NCBI GenBank assembly: GCA_025617745.1
Contig: CM046872.1
Coordinates: 1,240,001 to 1,304,000, forward strand
Reading direction: 5' to 3'
Length of the DNA: 64,000 nt
DNA from: Heliocidaris erythrogramma
Lineage: Eukaryota; Echinodermata; Echinoidea; Camarodonta; Echinometridae
Below are positions 32,647 through 44,167 of this stretch, one piece after another (position 1 is the stretch's first letter; the number at the start of each line of letters is the position of its first letter). A model generated the notes under the pieces. The model was given only the letters and a program-made list of their open reading frames with translations, was not told the origin of the DNA and did no database searches. Made by a program: the position numbers and the translations under genes.

Positions 32647-34067
32647 TGCATGATTCATTCCCTCCCACACTCATACTCACGTGTACACACACTTAAGCAC
32701 ATATTTCATGATATTGACGACGTTGAGGCTAGCAAGATCTTATATCTTTCAAATAATGATTTTATAATTCTGTTCGGAAAAAATATATTTGGAATTCATA
32801 TTAGTGAATTGATTGCAGCGTGAGAAGTTCATGTCATGCCCTGAGATAACCTGCCAGGGAGTGTGGCGATAAGCAGGAGAATGTGACAGGGTACTACCCA
32901 TCCCGTTATGTTTCTTTAGACTAGCGGTTATAAGGTGTTTGAATGTCGCCGGGTTGATTGACGATATATACTTGCTTCTGTCTCTTTTATTCGGGATAGG
33001 AAGGAAGTACAACGACAAGGATCTACTCACGCGTATGCCTATTTGCCTACGTTGTAAAAAATACTTAACATTCCCAGCTTACTGACAAAGGCCAGAGGCC
33101 AAAATCGTTTCAAATCGAGAGCCCCCTTCATCATGTTTAAATTGGCAATATCTCTCTTTCTTATACACAAACACCCTGGAATAGTAAACATCGTCAGCAT
33201 GTACGCTGTCACCATAGCTTTACTGCTAGTGAGATCGAAAAATGTCATTCGGCAATCGTTACTCATTAATATTTGCGTTATTGCCCAATTGCCTCGTAAA
33301 TATGATAAAGGAAGAAAATAATGGTATAAATCAGAGTAATGTCAGACTTTCAAAAAAACAGATAGACGTGCTATAAATCCATGAGATGCATACTATGAAT
33401 TTATTAATAAAATATGCTATAACCATAATGTTATAATGTTCTGACAAAAAACAAGGGGTGGTATTCTAAGCACCATTTTATCTCTATTTATTTTGAAACC
33501 ACTTTTTATATCATATGTTATATCGGTCTCATAATCGGTGCATGGTACGCGCATCATTAAAAGCTGACACCCCCTCGTATGTTGTGGAAAAGATTAAATT
33601 TTAATTAGGGTAGGGTCTTTTTTATTTCTAGGACGCACGTTGAGCGCGATATTTTTGGAATAGTATGGTGCTAGTCGTGCGATCAAAAAAAAACAAAAAA
33701 AAACAAGATACTGAGTACTGACTATATTTCTCAAGCAACATTCTTATAAGATTATCAAAGTCTAGTTCAAGATAGTAAATTGCTGATATGCTGATATTAA
33801 AGCAATGATGTCCCTTAAACGTCTCGGAGTAGGGGTGTCAGACCAGAGTGGAAGACAAGTTTGTTGAGACTTGTGCTTAAACTAATCAAACTAGAAATGG
33901 TTTAAAAATATCTTTCCAACAAACTATTTGCTCATCGATTCGCTTATTTTAAATGTCGCACACCCCGCCATCCCCCCTTTCTTCTGCGACGCCCTTGCTG
34001 AGGATGAAATATATAACTAGGTTTTCAATGTGCACAAATAATATTTTTATCACAAAAATGCACGTAG
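32647..34067. other. AT-rich intergenic
   Basis: No supported gene. A minus-strand frame at 33,039-33,266 has mixed composition but no recognised motif. Confidence 0.5.
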
Positions 34068-34930
34068 ACCCCTCAAAAAGTTCAGCAATTGCAAGTTTGA
34101 GCACTGATATCTTACTTAATACCATATTATCATAAATGAAATCGGTATCATTAAAAAGTCAGTTTATTCCCCCTTATAATGATGCCCCATCTGTATTGAT
34201 AATGTAATTATGGAGTGTGTGTGCACCTGAATATTGGGCCCAGTCAAAGGTGAAATGTTGCAAAATGCATTGTTACTTTCTACAGAGAAACCTCGATTTG
34301 TTTGGGGTTTGGATTGGGTTTGGAATGACGATGAAGTGGTCATTCATGAATTGAAGACGTTTCTTTTTTTTTATGAAATGTGCCTTGAAGTGGTATGAAA
34401 CTAAATCACAGCGATAATCCCACTGTCATCACACATTTCATCTTATAAACAAAAGGTGAAAACAACATTGCACCTCATGAATGACCACCTCAACATCATT
34501 CAAAATACAATCCATCCTCCAAACAAATTGAAATTCACTATTAAAAAAAACTGGAAATTTCCATTTTGACTTGTGCTTAAATCAGTCGATTGAAACTGAC
34601 ACATTTCATCTTCCAGACAAGAGAAGAATACATCATTGCATTCATAAGTGACCACCTAAACATCACTCAAAACACAATCCACCCTCCAAACAAAGGAGAA
34701 CTCACTAAATTGACGACGACAATCATATGCAATTTGCAAAATTTCACCTTTGACTTGGCATTATATTCAGGTGTACAGCACACTCCATGATTGCATAATC
34801 AGTACATATGTGGCGTTATTATTAAGGGAATGAACCAACTTTTTAATGATACCAAATGCATGTATGATAATATGGTATCAAGTAAAATACCAATGCTTAA
34901 ACTTGAAATTGCAGAACTTTTTTGAAGGGT
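34068..34930. mobile_element. Long foldback element, ~200-bp outer arms
   Basis: The outer arms (34,068-34,270 and 34,733-34,930) pair over ACCCCTCAAAAAGTTC, ATACCATATTATCATA, GGTATCATTAAAAAGT, ACCTGAATAT and AGTCAAAGGTGAAAT. Inside, an ATGAATGACCACCTCAACAT block occurs three times: once inverted (about 34,300-34,354) and twice direct (34,434-34,541 and 34,599-34,711). The element is non-coding, and divergence of 15-20 percent by eye suggests moderate age. Confidence 0.8.
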
Positions 34931-34995
34931 TTATACCGTTGGAGTACAAAAAAGGTCTAGAATGTTGCTATTCATTTTAGAACTTAGGTTTGAAT

Positions 34996-35775
34996 TAAAA
35001 ATTATTATACACGTTTTGAAAATGTATGTTATCCTACGTCATCTGGTACTATTTTTATGTAGTATAATATGTTCACGCTTGGATGAACAGGAGGCATTTT
35101 TTGCATGAGTGTGAAAATGGACTTGCGCCAAAGTATAGAGCATGAAATAAATGTATCAAACGAGGTGCATTGCATGTGACTTTCCAAAAGCAAAGACACA
35201 CACACAGGATGACAAACATTTACGCATATTGTAAGATGGACTTTTGGATGTTGAGGAACAATTAACATCATCATAATATCATGATCGTTAAGACTTTGAA
35301 GCAGCAAGTAAAAAGAAAATACAGAGTTTGACAAAGCAAATTGAATTAGAATATTGTTTCTTTATCTATGTTTATTTTACTCCAAATGAACATCATGATC
35401 ATGTGCTTGTTCGTGTGTGCATTCGTGTTTGCATGATATGTCTGCTTATAATTAGTACACCATGTGAGAAAAAACTAAATGTGTGTGTGGCTTTTTGTCT
35501 TCATTTTTCTGAGTGTGCGTGTGGGGTGTATGTAAATGGATGTTTGGTTTTGTGTCATGTTTAATTTTGTTTGTATCTGCAAAGACCGAATGAATTAATT
35601 CAAAATGTTTTGTTCAAACATCACATAAGGAGTACGTTGGCGCAAGTTGATTTGTACACTCTGGCAAACAATGCCCCATGTTCATCCAAGCGTAAACATA
35701 TACCACACAAAAATGGTAACAAATGATGCAGGATAAGATACTTTTTTTTAAATTATGTATAATAATTTTGCGTTA
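34996..35775. mobile_element. Second foldback element, ~130-bp arms
   Basis: The arms (34,996-35,129 and 35,639-35,775) share GTTATCCTACGTCAT-like, CACGCTTGGATGAACA and GACTTGCGCCAA blocks inverted. The centre holds TG/CA-rich sequence such as CACACACACAGG and GTGTGTGTGG, and CATCATGATCATGTG. It lies 65 bp from the preceding foldback. Confidence 0.75.
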
Positions 35776-36030
35776 ATAATTGAGTTTTAAATAAAACATC
35801 AGTTTTCTAAATATACACTTTTTTGACCCACACACGGTAGTGGGGGAGGAGACACTAGACAGAATAACGTACAAAAATTACTCCGTTAAACACAAATATC
35901 GGTATACAAATAACTTCTTTGTACATATATTATATATATGAACATATTTATAGAGAGGGGGAGAGAGAAAGATGAGGGAGAGAGAGAAAGAACGATATAG
36001 ATTACAGTATAACACGTGCACTTTACATCA

Positions 36031-36496
36031 GCGTCATTAGCCCATGTCATGTTAACGTGCGGCGAACACGATCACGTTTCTCGCGCGTCGGTCGCGACGG
36101 ATTATCAGTTATAGTTCATGTCAGCATCATCCGCTCTCCTTTTCAGTGCGACGTCATTTTCCCTCCTTTGCCATTGGTCAATTGCTCACTCTGAGAATCA
36201 CCAGTAAATAGATCTCAGCTGCAGCAGCGTACGCGCCCATGCGCCACTTACACGCTCTTTCGCTCTCTCACTCGGTCTGTCAATTTCCAAAACTTTTTTC
36301 TTTATATCGGGAGGAGAAAGGGAGCCGTTGAATCGTTGAGTTAAACATAGGACACCGTCAACTGTGAACGTGTCTGTTGCATATGTGGAGAAATAATCCA
36401 AAGGGATTCATGCCTCCTTTCTAGTGGATAAACGATTTGGTTCCAGTGTTGTTGTAGTAATTTTTTTCCACCGTCTATTCTTGATCGAAAGCACAG
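36031..36496 (+). promoter_or_regulatory. Candidate host promoter and 5' non-coding first exon
   Basis: A CpG-containing segment (TCTCGCGCGTCGGTCGCGAC near 36,080) precedes a CRE-like GCGACGTCAT and an inverted CCAAT box (CCATTGGTCAATT near 36,170). About 300 bp on, GAAAGCACAG|GTAAGAGG at 36,491-36,502 is a near-ideal splice donor followed by AT-rich intron-like sequence. No long coding frame lies between, so exon 1 would be 5' UTR. The gene it serves would lie to the right, probably beyond the window. Start site not determined. Confidence 0.4.
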
Positions 36497-37439
36497 GTAA
36501 GAGGAAAATCAATTAACATTTTATTATTTAGTTGTTTATTCCGTAAATAATGTTTTGGAGACAATGAATCGATTTTGTATTTGGCTTTAGAGAAAGACTT
36601 GAATTTACGATACCATCTTTTCATTGTCATTTTGATGGCAATCACCGCAGCTTATTTATATTTCGTGGACAATATTTTGATATTCTCAATTTATCTCTAT
36701 TGTTTTATTCATTTGTGTGTCTTCGTTTGGTTGGTTTATTGAGCGGGGATATGACAGTACTACCCATGATAGAAACCTTTATGAAGCTTGTACAGGTACA
36801 AACGCTCGTAAAAGAAAAGTATATACGGTATGTTAAATATATTCAGTAAATCCCAATAATTATTATCATAATTTTGTTTTTCCACAATAACTTATCTAAT
36901 AGACGATAACCTGTGTATGGTGTAAGTGAAATTAACTGGAAAATTTTTACTTTTATGGAACCAGCAGTTTTGGGCGGATAACGGAGTAAAATACTTTATT
37001 GCCGATAAATTCCTCAAACATTTTTTACCAAAATAGTCCTTTGAAGTGTGAATTTGTAAGCGATTGGGGCGAATCATCGTGATCATTTCCTAGAAAATCA
37101 CTTAATAGCAAAAGGAGATAGGAAACTACAATGATGTATTTATTCATTCTTAGAGAATAAGTGAAACCAAATACATGTACGTTTCGGGGAAGTTTTGATT
37201 ACGCTTGGCCATTTTCTTACCACATTTTCTTCGGTGACTAATGAGAATCTCATTGTATCGAAACATGCGGTTCTCCATTACCGATTAAATGCTTCAAACG
37301 AATTGGTAAAGAAGTCAATGCGGTCTTGCAGCTTTAAACATATTAAACAGTTTTCTTCCCACCCAAGTTAAGTACATCTAAAAGTTTAAGGACGAACTAT
37401 TGAGTACTTACTGGAAATTACTTCAAATGAGGGGCCAGG
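36497..37439. other. AT-rich, intron-like
   Basis: No feature beyond short chance ORFs. It would be the first part of an intron if the upstream donor is real. Confidence 0.4.
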
Positions 37440-37590
37440 CTCGACTAGCACTTGTGCTATTTTCTTGTTCCATTTACCAGCTATTATCATTTAAGTTTCA
37501 ATCCTGTAACAATATTTACTGTGTGACAAATCTTGTACACATGATGTTATTGTTGGGGAATAAATAAATCAAATCAATCAAAATGAAAAG
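37440..37590 (+). repeat. Non-LTR retrotransposon 3' end (LINE-like)
   Basis: AGCACTTGTGCTATTTTCTT and AGCTATTATCATTTAAGTTT lead into GTACACATGATGTTATTGTT, then GGAATAAATAAATCAAATCAA. The short-word AAATC tail with an embedded AATAAA signal is typical of LINE 3' ends. No ORF2 remnant precedes it, so it is a strongly 5'-truncated insertion if correct. Confidence 0.4.
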
Positions 37591-38007
37591 AAATGGATCC
37601 CATAATATGACATGGTTATTTAATCCCCCAGATTACATGAAATCGAGTACTTTAGAAGAAATATTTATTACGCTATGTAAATTTCTTCCCGAATATTCTT
37701 CAGTGGCTATTTGAGAACCGCCTGTAAGCAGATTGAATACTTAACACAAACAGGCAAAGGTGTCACTTCGATCTTAAAGCTTTGAAGAGTGTATTTGTGT
37801 ACCCCCACCCCCCCCCCCACCCTGCCGCCAAAGTTTTATAACATCTAAGAGCTTTCGACGACTCGTCGTGAAAATTTATAGAAAATTACTTCAACTGAGA
37901 AGAAATGGATACCATACAATGACGTTTGTAGTCCATCACAAGATTAAGCTATTCGGGGATACTTTTACAAGTAACTACCGATTACGCGATGTAATCACTA
38001 TTGGAAC
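37591..38007. other. Intergenic/intronic, nothing recognised
   Basis: C-rich tract near 37,802-37,820. No feature called. Confidence 0.5.
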
Positions 38008-38253
38008 CCGTTCCACTCGCTATTCATAAGGACCCTATTCATAGAAAACCGCTATTCATGTAACACGCTTTATGAATAGCGATCCTTATGAATAGTTATG
38101 AATAATGGTCCTTATGAACGGAGGTCCTTATGAATAGCGAGGTAATTTGTCTATGGTTTGCTCGCTATTCATAAAGACCGCTATTCATAGAAAACCGCTA
38201 TTCATTTAAAACGCGTTATGAATAGCGATCCTTATGGCTAGCGAGGTTACCCC
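38008..38253. mobile_element. CTATTCATA-word MITE (246 bp)
   Basis: CGCTATTCATA / TATGAATAGCG occurs about ten times in both orientations, joined by AAGGACC, GATCC and GAAAACC. The ends CACTCGCTATTCATAAGGAC and GATCCTTATGGCTAGCGAG are related inverted repeats. ATTGGAAC at 38,000-38,007 and 38,254-38,261 is an 8-bp direct repeat that would fit a hAT-type target duplication. Confidence 0.7.
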
Positions 38254-38497
38254 ATTGGAACAGTTAATATACCAATAATATGGTAATGCTTGCCTCCGAC
38301 GTATTTAAAGTACTAAGGAGGCTTATTAGCTTGGCAGGGGTCTTATTAAAATCGACCTTCGGCGACGTTTTGTGCGTCGTGACGTTCCCGGCGTATCTCT
38401 AATACCATTTCTACCGTACCTTAATGTTTTACCAAGGAGATAGTATAGAAAGCTATGTTCATGCGCATCGTTTTTTTCACTCTCTTGTATTAGAGAG

Positions 38498-38847
38498 GTG
38501 TTGTGGATCAGTGGATAAGTCGCCGGACTGTGAACCACGAGGTCCGGGGTTCGAATCCCACCGCAGCACTAGCGTCCTTTGGCAAGACGGTTAATCTACA
38601 TTTGCCACTCTCCGCCCAGGTGTTAAATGGGTACCCGGTAGGATGCGAAAGTTAATGTCGTTTGCTTAGCAATGAGAGCGTCACTGTAATGCCCTTGCTG
38701 GAATACTCCCCAGGGAGCGGAGAATGTGCATACATTGTGTGCGGGCAAGCCAGAATCCGATGACCGGGGTAATAATATATCTGTAAAGCGCTTAGAGACA
38801 TCATCGATGTATTAGGCGCTATATAGAAACGGAATATATTATATTAT
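38498..38847 (+). mobile_element. tRNA-derived SINE (~350 bp), complete-looking
   Basis: The head GTGTTGTGGATCAGTGGATA through TCGAATCCCACCGCAGCACT is a tRNA-like region. It has a perfect B box (GGTTCGAATCC, 38,549-38,559) and a near-consensus A box (TGGATCAGTGG). The anticodon arm no longer pairs well. A ~200-bp body and the tail CTGTAAAGCGCTTAGAGACAT, AGGCGCTATATAG and TATATTATATTATA follow. Pol III would transcribe it from the head; the tail is presumably recognised by a partner LINE. Tail-only copies occur at 8.6, 19.45 and 40.3 kb. Confidence 0.85.
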
Positions 38848-39928
38848 AGGTTTTAATTTTGTCTGTCTTATAATGAGCAACATAGATTTAAAAATCGGTG
38901 GCTTTTCTAGGTTTCTGCTGCCATCTTCCCATTCGAACAGTGAAGCAAAGAAATGCATTTGCTGGACTTTTGGTGATCGGTTCCTTTAAAACGGAGATGG
39001 AAATACGCAACATACGTCAACCAACATGACCAAAAAGGTTGAAAAAACACTATTATGAAGTGACGAAATCCGTCTCCAAGTACAGAATATTTTGTGTACA
39101 TTTGATTCGTTGTCTCTTCCAAGTACAGTTTTTATAATTCAATTTTACTTTTTAATAAGTTTTGATTTAGAATCTATTTTTTTTTTGAAATCCCCTGCTT
39201 TCTTCGAAGTTATTTTACATGTAATAACGAGCAGAGGGTGTGTGCGTGAGCCGTGGTTTGTGAAAAAGTTTTCCATGTAGTTAGTAACATTTCTACAAAA
39301 TTGGAATAATTGATTCAATTTCCTACACTACCAATCAATGTTTTTCAAGGTCATGAGGACGGACCTTTCTTTTAAAAGCGAAAATTGTTTTGCAGGCTTT
39401 TTATCTTTTTCATCAAATTTCTTACTAAATGAATACCTAAATGGTATTTTTGTATTGTTTTTCTTCATATAGGGTGGCTTTCTCGAAATCTAAAGGCTAT
39501 ATTTGACGAATGTGTGGGGTGGGGACTTGTGTGGGTTAGGGTGAATTTGTGGGTGTGTTCCAAGGGGGCAATTGGTCACTTTACTATTAAGACCACAGTC
39601 TTTCCGGTTACTTTTTTTATTTTCTTTTAAGGAAATGTTCACAAACCACGATAGATTTAGTTTACTGCCTCATCATCATGGGCCACGATTTTTAAAGATT
39701 CAATTATCAGAGTTCACACAAATTTTGTAAACAAACATAACGTTGCTGCATTACATGATCCAGGTTTGCGATGTCCATAAGTTCGATTTTAGTTTTAAAG
39801 TTTTAGAAATAATAACAAAATGAAGTTATGTTTTAAAAAAAAATCTGAACAATGGTTATTCTATTCTATATAGGTTCTACTTATATCTATATAATTTTCT
39901 TCTTTAAAAGAGAACATGCTTTCAAGAC
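38848..39928. other. AT-rich intergenic/intronic
   Basis: Nothing recognised beyond T-rich runs. Confidence 0.5.
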
Positions 39929-40222
39929 CAGTGACGGCCCGTGCCCCTCCCCCCCCCCCCCCCCTTGGAAGAAAGTATGCATTTTGACCATAAAGGATCC
40001 GCCCTTTTGTCGATTGTGCCCCCCCCCCTTTTAGAATGAAATTTTTTTTTTTGAAACTGGACCCCCATACCCCCCCCCCCCCCCCCCCCACTGAGCGACT
40101 CTTCGAGAAGCTGGCAAGACCAAAAAAAATACGGGTCTACCTTTTCCAACTGTTGACAAGCCTGCACTTGTGTGCCTCCCCCCCCCCCCCCCCCTTATAC
40201 TAAATCCTGGCTCCGCCCCTGG
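39929..40222. mobile_element. Poly-C-punctuated MITE with 7-bp target duplication
   Basis: TCAAGAC at 39,922-39,928 and 40,223-40,229 flanks the element. Its ends CAGTGACGGCC and GGCTCCGCCCCTG are inverted relatives. Inside are four long C tracts (about 39,947-39,964, 40,019-40,028, 40,071-40,089 and 40,178-40,194). All four are on the same strand, separated by ordinary sequence. Confidence 0.7.
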
Positions 40223-40319
40223 TCAAGACAACACATTACTATTTCCAAAAATGATTATGGACAATTTCAAAGTTAATATATTGACATGGCACTGACGGAG
40301 GATGGTGTGAGAGGTGGTC

Positions 40320-40378
40320 TTATGCGCCTTGAGCACTATTTGACGCTATATAAGTTACATTTATTATTAGTAGTAGTA
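40320..40378 (+). repeat. SINE/LINE tail fragment
   Basis: GCGCCTTGAGCACTATTTGA followed by CGCTATATAAG and a TTATTATTAGTAGTAG run resembles the retroposon tail at 38.8 kb. Confidence 0.5.
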
Positions 40379-40408
40379 TTATGATCTTCTTTTTTTCCTC
40401 CCCGTGCA

Positions 40409-40441
<33 letters not shown>
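40409..40441. repeat. (CT)n microsatellite
   Basis: About 32 bp of perfect CT repeat. Confidence 0.95.
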
Positions 40442-40445
<4 letters not shown>

Positions 40446-43216
40446 TCCTCAATTCTTTTTCGATTATATTGGGTAAGCACTTGGCGCCCCTCCTTGCCGT
40501 ACGCCACTGACTCAAATTTGATTGCTCTTCCCCATATTTTATTATTTTCCTTTGTTCTATAATTGTTATTATTGTTTATATGGATGACTGCATTCGACAA
40601 TCCCTCTTCTCTGATACAAGATCAATGTCTCTAAAAGGTTGCACCAATTACTTTACCATGGTTATCGAAAATGACAGGAGATATTCCGACCTTCGGCTGC
40701 CATGTGTATACTGATCTTCAATTTGGGGAGAATAAAACTTGAAAAGGAGATGACAAACGACTTGAATAATACACATGCCAAGAAAATCAATCAAACGTCT
40801 TTATTAGTTGTAAGTCTGCAATATCTAACAACATCAATTACATTTGCATAGATGGAATAAAAACAGGATAGTTTTTATTCCATTTGGGCATAAATATTTC
40901 AGGAAGACACAATGCGTAAGTGCGTGTGGAGTACAGAGGCACTTATCTTCTTCCATAACTATGCTTCAATGCATATCCTGGCGCCAATCGTCAGACAATG
41001 AAGTAGCAGCTTTCGTGATATGGTGCTTAGTGCCTTGCAAAATATTGCAAACATCACAGAAATGTGTTATGGATTAACGGGATGCCCTTACAAGAATTTC
41101 CTGTAGTCAAACATTCTTCTTTTTCTCACTTTATAAAGGGTGGTTGGTGCTGTTTTTTGGGGGGCACCAATTTTTGCATCTGAGATTCTCGGGGGAACAA
41201 TGATTTTGTAATAATATCAATTTATTACATTGATTTTTATGAAGAAAGAAAAGTCAACAACAAATATGCTAATGTCGGCGACGTAATCAATAAGCAAGAT
41301 TAATTTCGCTATATAATCATTGATTGTGTTACAGATCACAGGTGCTACACTCTGCGCCTCACGTATTCATAATTGCTAGGTTAACCAGTAATAATTCAAT
41401 TTGAAATCTAACGGTCAATATTTCCTAGGATATCTGAAACGGTATGCTCGACTATGCACCGTTTTAATCCCACTATATCCTTGTTGGCTTGTTATATTAT
41501 GAGAAGGGTGCTAAAACACCAGCTTCGGATCCAGGAGGCATTGGTATATCTTCACTATACATACAAAAATGTCCTCTCCCCCCCCCCCCCCCTCCTTTAC
41601 AAATTAAGACCGTTAAATGGATCGGGAAATGTGATTTTTTTTAATTTTTTTTTATGTTCGCTAGGCAGAGGTTTTTCCGCAGAACCGCAAATTAAGCAGA
41701 ACCAAATCGCACATGTGGGATTATACTCTACAGAAAGTGTTGTTGCTATCCTTAGAAACAAAGCAAAACACACATGCCTTAAGCCTCTGAACATAGTCAT
41801 ACATGCACTATACGTACGCAAATCCAAGCTACATAGAGGGTAGCACAACCATACAATCATCTTCAGGGCATGTTTACAATTACATGGCAATGATTTTATT
41901 TCATCATTATAATTGAAAATAATCTCCTTGTTATTTTGATGGAAATTTGTTATCAATGAATTGCCAAAGGCATGCGCACTGAAAGAGAAAAATATATAAG
42001 ATTAATTTCATATGAGATAACAATTAACACGTACAATGTGTATGGGCCTACGGCTGCCCCATACTATCTTTTTGCTAGGAATAAACATTCACCTGAGGGC
42101 ACTATGATAATTATAGTAACAGGGGGGAAAATAAGGACAAATCTGTTTTTTCGAAAGGAATTCAATTGCGTACATCAATGCAGAAGAGACTACTTCCATG
42201 TGTTATTTCAAAAAGGAGTTTTGTGATAGCTCCTTGGTTATTTCAAAATAATGTCTCTGCGTTCCATAGCATTTTTGACTGATTTCCCAACACGCATTTT
42301 CAAGACTCCAGTAGTACCTCTCACCTTGTATGTGCTACATATGCCAGTTGCCATATTCGCTAGCGTACCACGAGTGTCGATCAGCACAAACAGTTAACAA
42401 GAGAATTAACCCATTTCATTGTGAATGAGCCATCATGTAATGACCCTTTTACTATATTTATGTTACATCATATGTATGCAAGAGCACTATATTAGGAATC
42501 TCAAAATGAGCATAAAATGTTTTCTTTTATAAACGACAGAGTGGCACCATGGTATTTCATTTGTGCCACATTAAGGGTATACGACACACATACAAAACTA
42601 CCATCCTGCATCAGACACTGGCGCCCCTCCAAAATAATCACCCATACAGATGTAGGCCTACTTCATGAAAAGTGGTGTCCTGTGCTCGATCCCTCATAAA
42701 TGTTGGCGGGAATAATGTTTACGCCACTCAGAGTCAGAGTCAAGTGGCAATTTCCTCTAAATATGCGCATAAGATGCGCTCTGCTATCCCGCCGTAGCCC
42801 CAACCAAGAACAGGATTGACGTGACTATGGAGAAAAGTTGAGTTCCTGTACAACTGTACACCCATTGACTTCTTTATTATCCCAAGAACCACCCAGTTCC
42901 GTTGGCAAAGGCTTCGAAAGAAGCTATTGAAATAATCCATCGATGTCGTCTTACAATTCTGAATTATTCGTCTTTAGGCAATCACATAGAGGGAATCTTA
43001 ACTTTCGCCCAACTGACTTCTTTCGTCTCTCAAAACGAATTATCCAAGCAATGATTTCAACAACAACAAACTCTCTGATAAGTTGGAAAAAGAAAGGGAA
43101 TCGTGAAATGTTTAAGTCTTCTTCCGAAACGATGAATTTGTTTCCCTAAACATGTAAACTCACTGTCTTTGTTTGGATGATCTTTGAAGGTAGACGTTTG
43201 CATGGTGGTACTGATA
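40442..43216. other. Intergenic/intronic stretch
   Basis: No supported gene. Sixteen C at 41,577-41,592. Frames of up to 129 codons (41,454-41,843) cross the poly-C and look like chance. Confidence 0.5.
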
Positions 43217-43634
43217 ACGTGGAGAAGGTTTACGGTTCACCATAATGGTTAGTCCTGAAAAGGACTGTTTAGTAAGAAAAAGAAAGTGGCAAAAAGTTGA
43301 GAGGAGAAGAAAAGGAAAGGCGAGATAGAAATTCAGAGAGTGTAGAAGTAATCTTTCTTGAAAGTGTCAAGTCGTGAAACGGACTGTAAACCAGATGAGA
43401 AGGCTGAGAGTCAGTGGAGAAGACTCGACGTTTCGGACAGGTTGACTGTCCGTCATCAGGACAGTCAACCGGACAGACAGTAAACCTGTCCGAAACGTCG
43501 AGTCTGCTACACTCTCTGAATTTCTATCTCGCCTTTCCTTTTCTTCTCCTCTCAACTTTTTTTCCACTTTCTTCTTCTTACTCAACAGTCCTTTTCAGGA
43601 CTAACCACCAGGTGAACCGTAAACCTTCTCCACG
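43217..43634. mobile_element. Foldback of Penelope-like terminal sequence
   Basis: The outer arms of about 127 bp (43,217-43,343 and 43,508-43,634) pair through GTGGAGAAGGTTTACGGTTC, TCCTGAAAAGGACTGTT and TCAGAGAGTGTA. Inner arms GACTCGACGTTTCGGACAGG (43,423) and its complement (to 43,505) flank GTCCGTCATCAGGACAG. The words CCTGATGA and CCGAAACGTCGAGTC are those of terminal repeats of Penelope-like retroelements. One arm has an internal extra segment with GTCGTGAAACGGAC. No reverse transcriptase is nearby. Confidence 0.7.
43420..43465 (-). ncRNA. Hammerhead-ribozyme-like motif (degenerate)
   Basis: On the minus strand CTGATGA (43,453-43,459) is followed by GGACAG-TCAAC-CTGTCC as stem II, then GAAACGTC (43,427-43,434). 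This is the order CUGAUGA - stem II - GAAA - UH of a type I minimal hammerhead with very short stem III, as known from Penelope-like elements. One extra C before stem II and a competing 12-bp hairpin (GGTTGACTGTCC with its complement) reduce confidence in activity. Confidence 0.4.
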
Positions 43635-44032
43635 CTGTCTTTGTTTGTTTGTTATTGTTGTTTTGCTTATTTTTTTTGTTTTGTTTATGCTTTTGTAACG
43701 GTTCAGAGTTCCGGACGAGGTTTTTCACCCATCGTAATTAAGATTCGGGTTTGGTATTCATTTAAAAACGTATTCCCTGATAGAACAGTGGCGTAAAACG
43801 TTTTTAGAGCGACTATGTGGTGACCGTTTGAATGTAATTAAAGAGGTTAGTATAGATTATGGAATGGGAAAGAGGGTCAGATTGAGCGATATAGAGAATT
43901 TGGAGTAATCAAAGAAAGAGAACCTATACAATGAAGAAAACAGAGGTACACTTTGTGAGATTAAAGGCCATATCTATGTACGTCCAATTTTAGAAGATAT
44001 TTGTAGGTAAATTAGCATTAAAGTAAAGTAGT
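43635..44032. other. Intergenic, nothing recognised
   Basis: T/G-rich sequence near 43,640-43,690; no feature. Confidence 0.5.
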
Positions 44033-44080
44033 AGTAGTAGTAGTAGTGGTAGTAGTAGATGAGTAGTAGGAGTAATACTG

Positions 44081-44166
<86 letters not shown>
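44033..44166. repeat. (AGT)n trinucleotide microsatellite
   Basis: About 130 bp of AGT with a few GGT and other interruptions. It yields poly-Ser and poly-Val frames that are artefacts. Confidence 0.95.

Positions 44167-44167
<1 letters not shown>

Noticed and set aside
30440..32692. Numerous 60-105 codon ORFs on both strands
   Set aside because: They repeat the ACGAAAT words and the internal tandem duplication; no protein-like features.
38498..38569. Calling this a functional tRNA-His (GTG)
   Set aside because: The anticodon stem does not pair, and the sequence continues into a SINE body and tail.
41454..41956. 119- and 129-codon frames
   Set aside because: They overlap on opposite strands, and the plus-strand frame crosses a poly-C tract; no motif seen.
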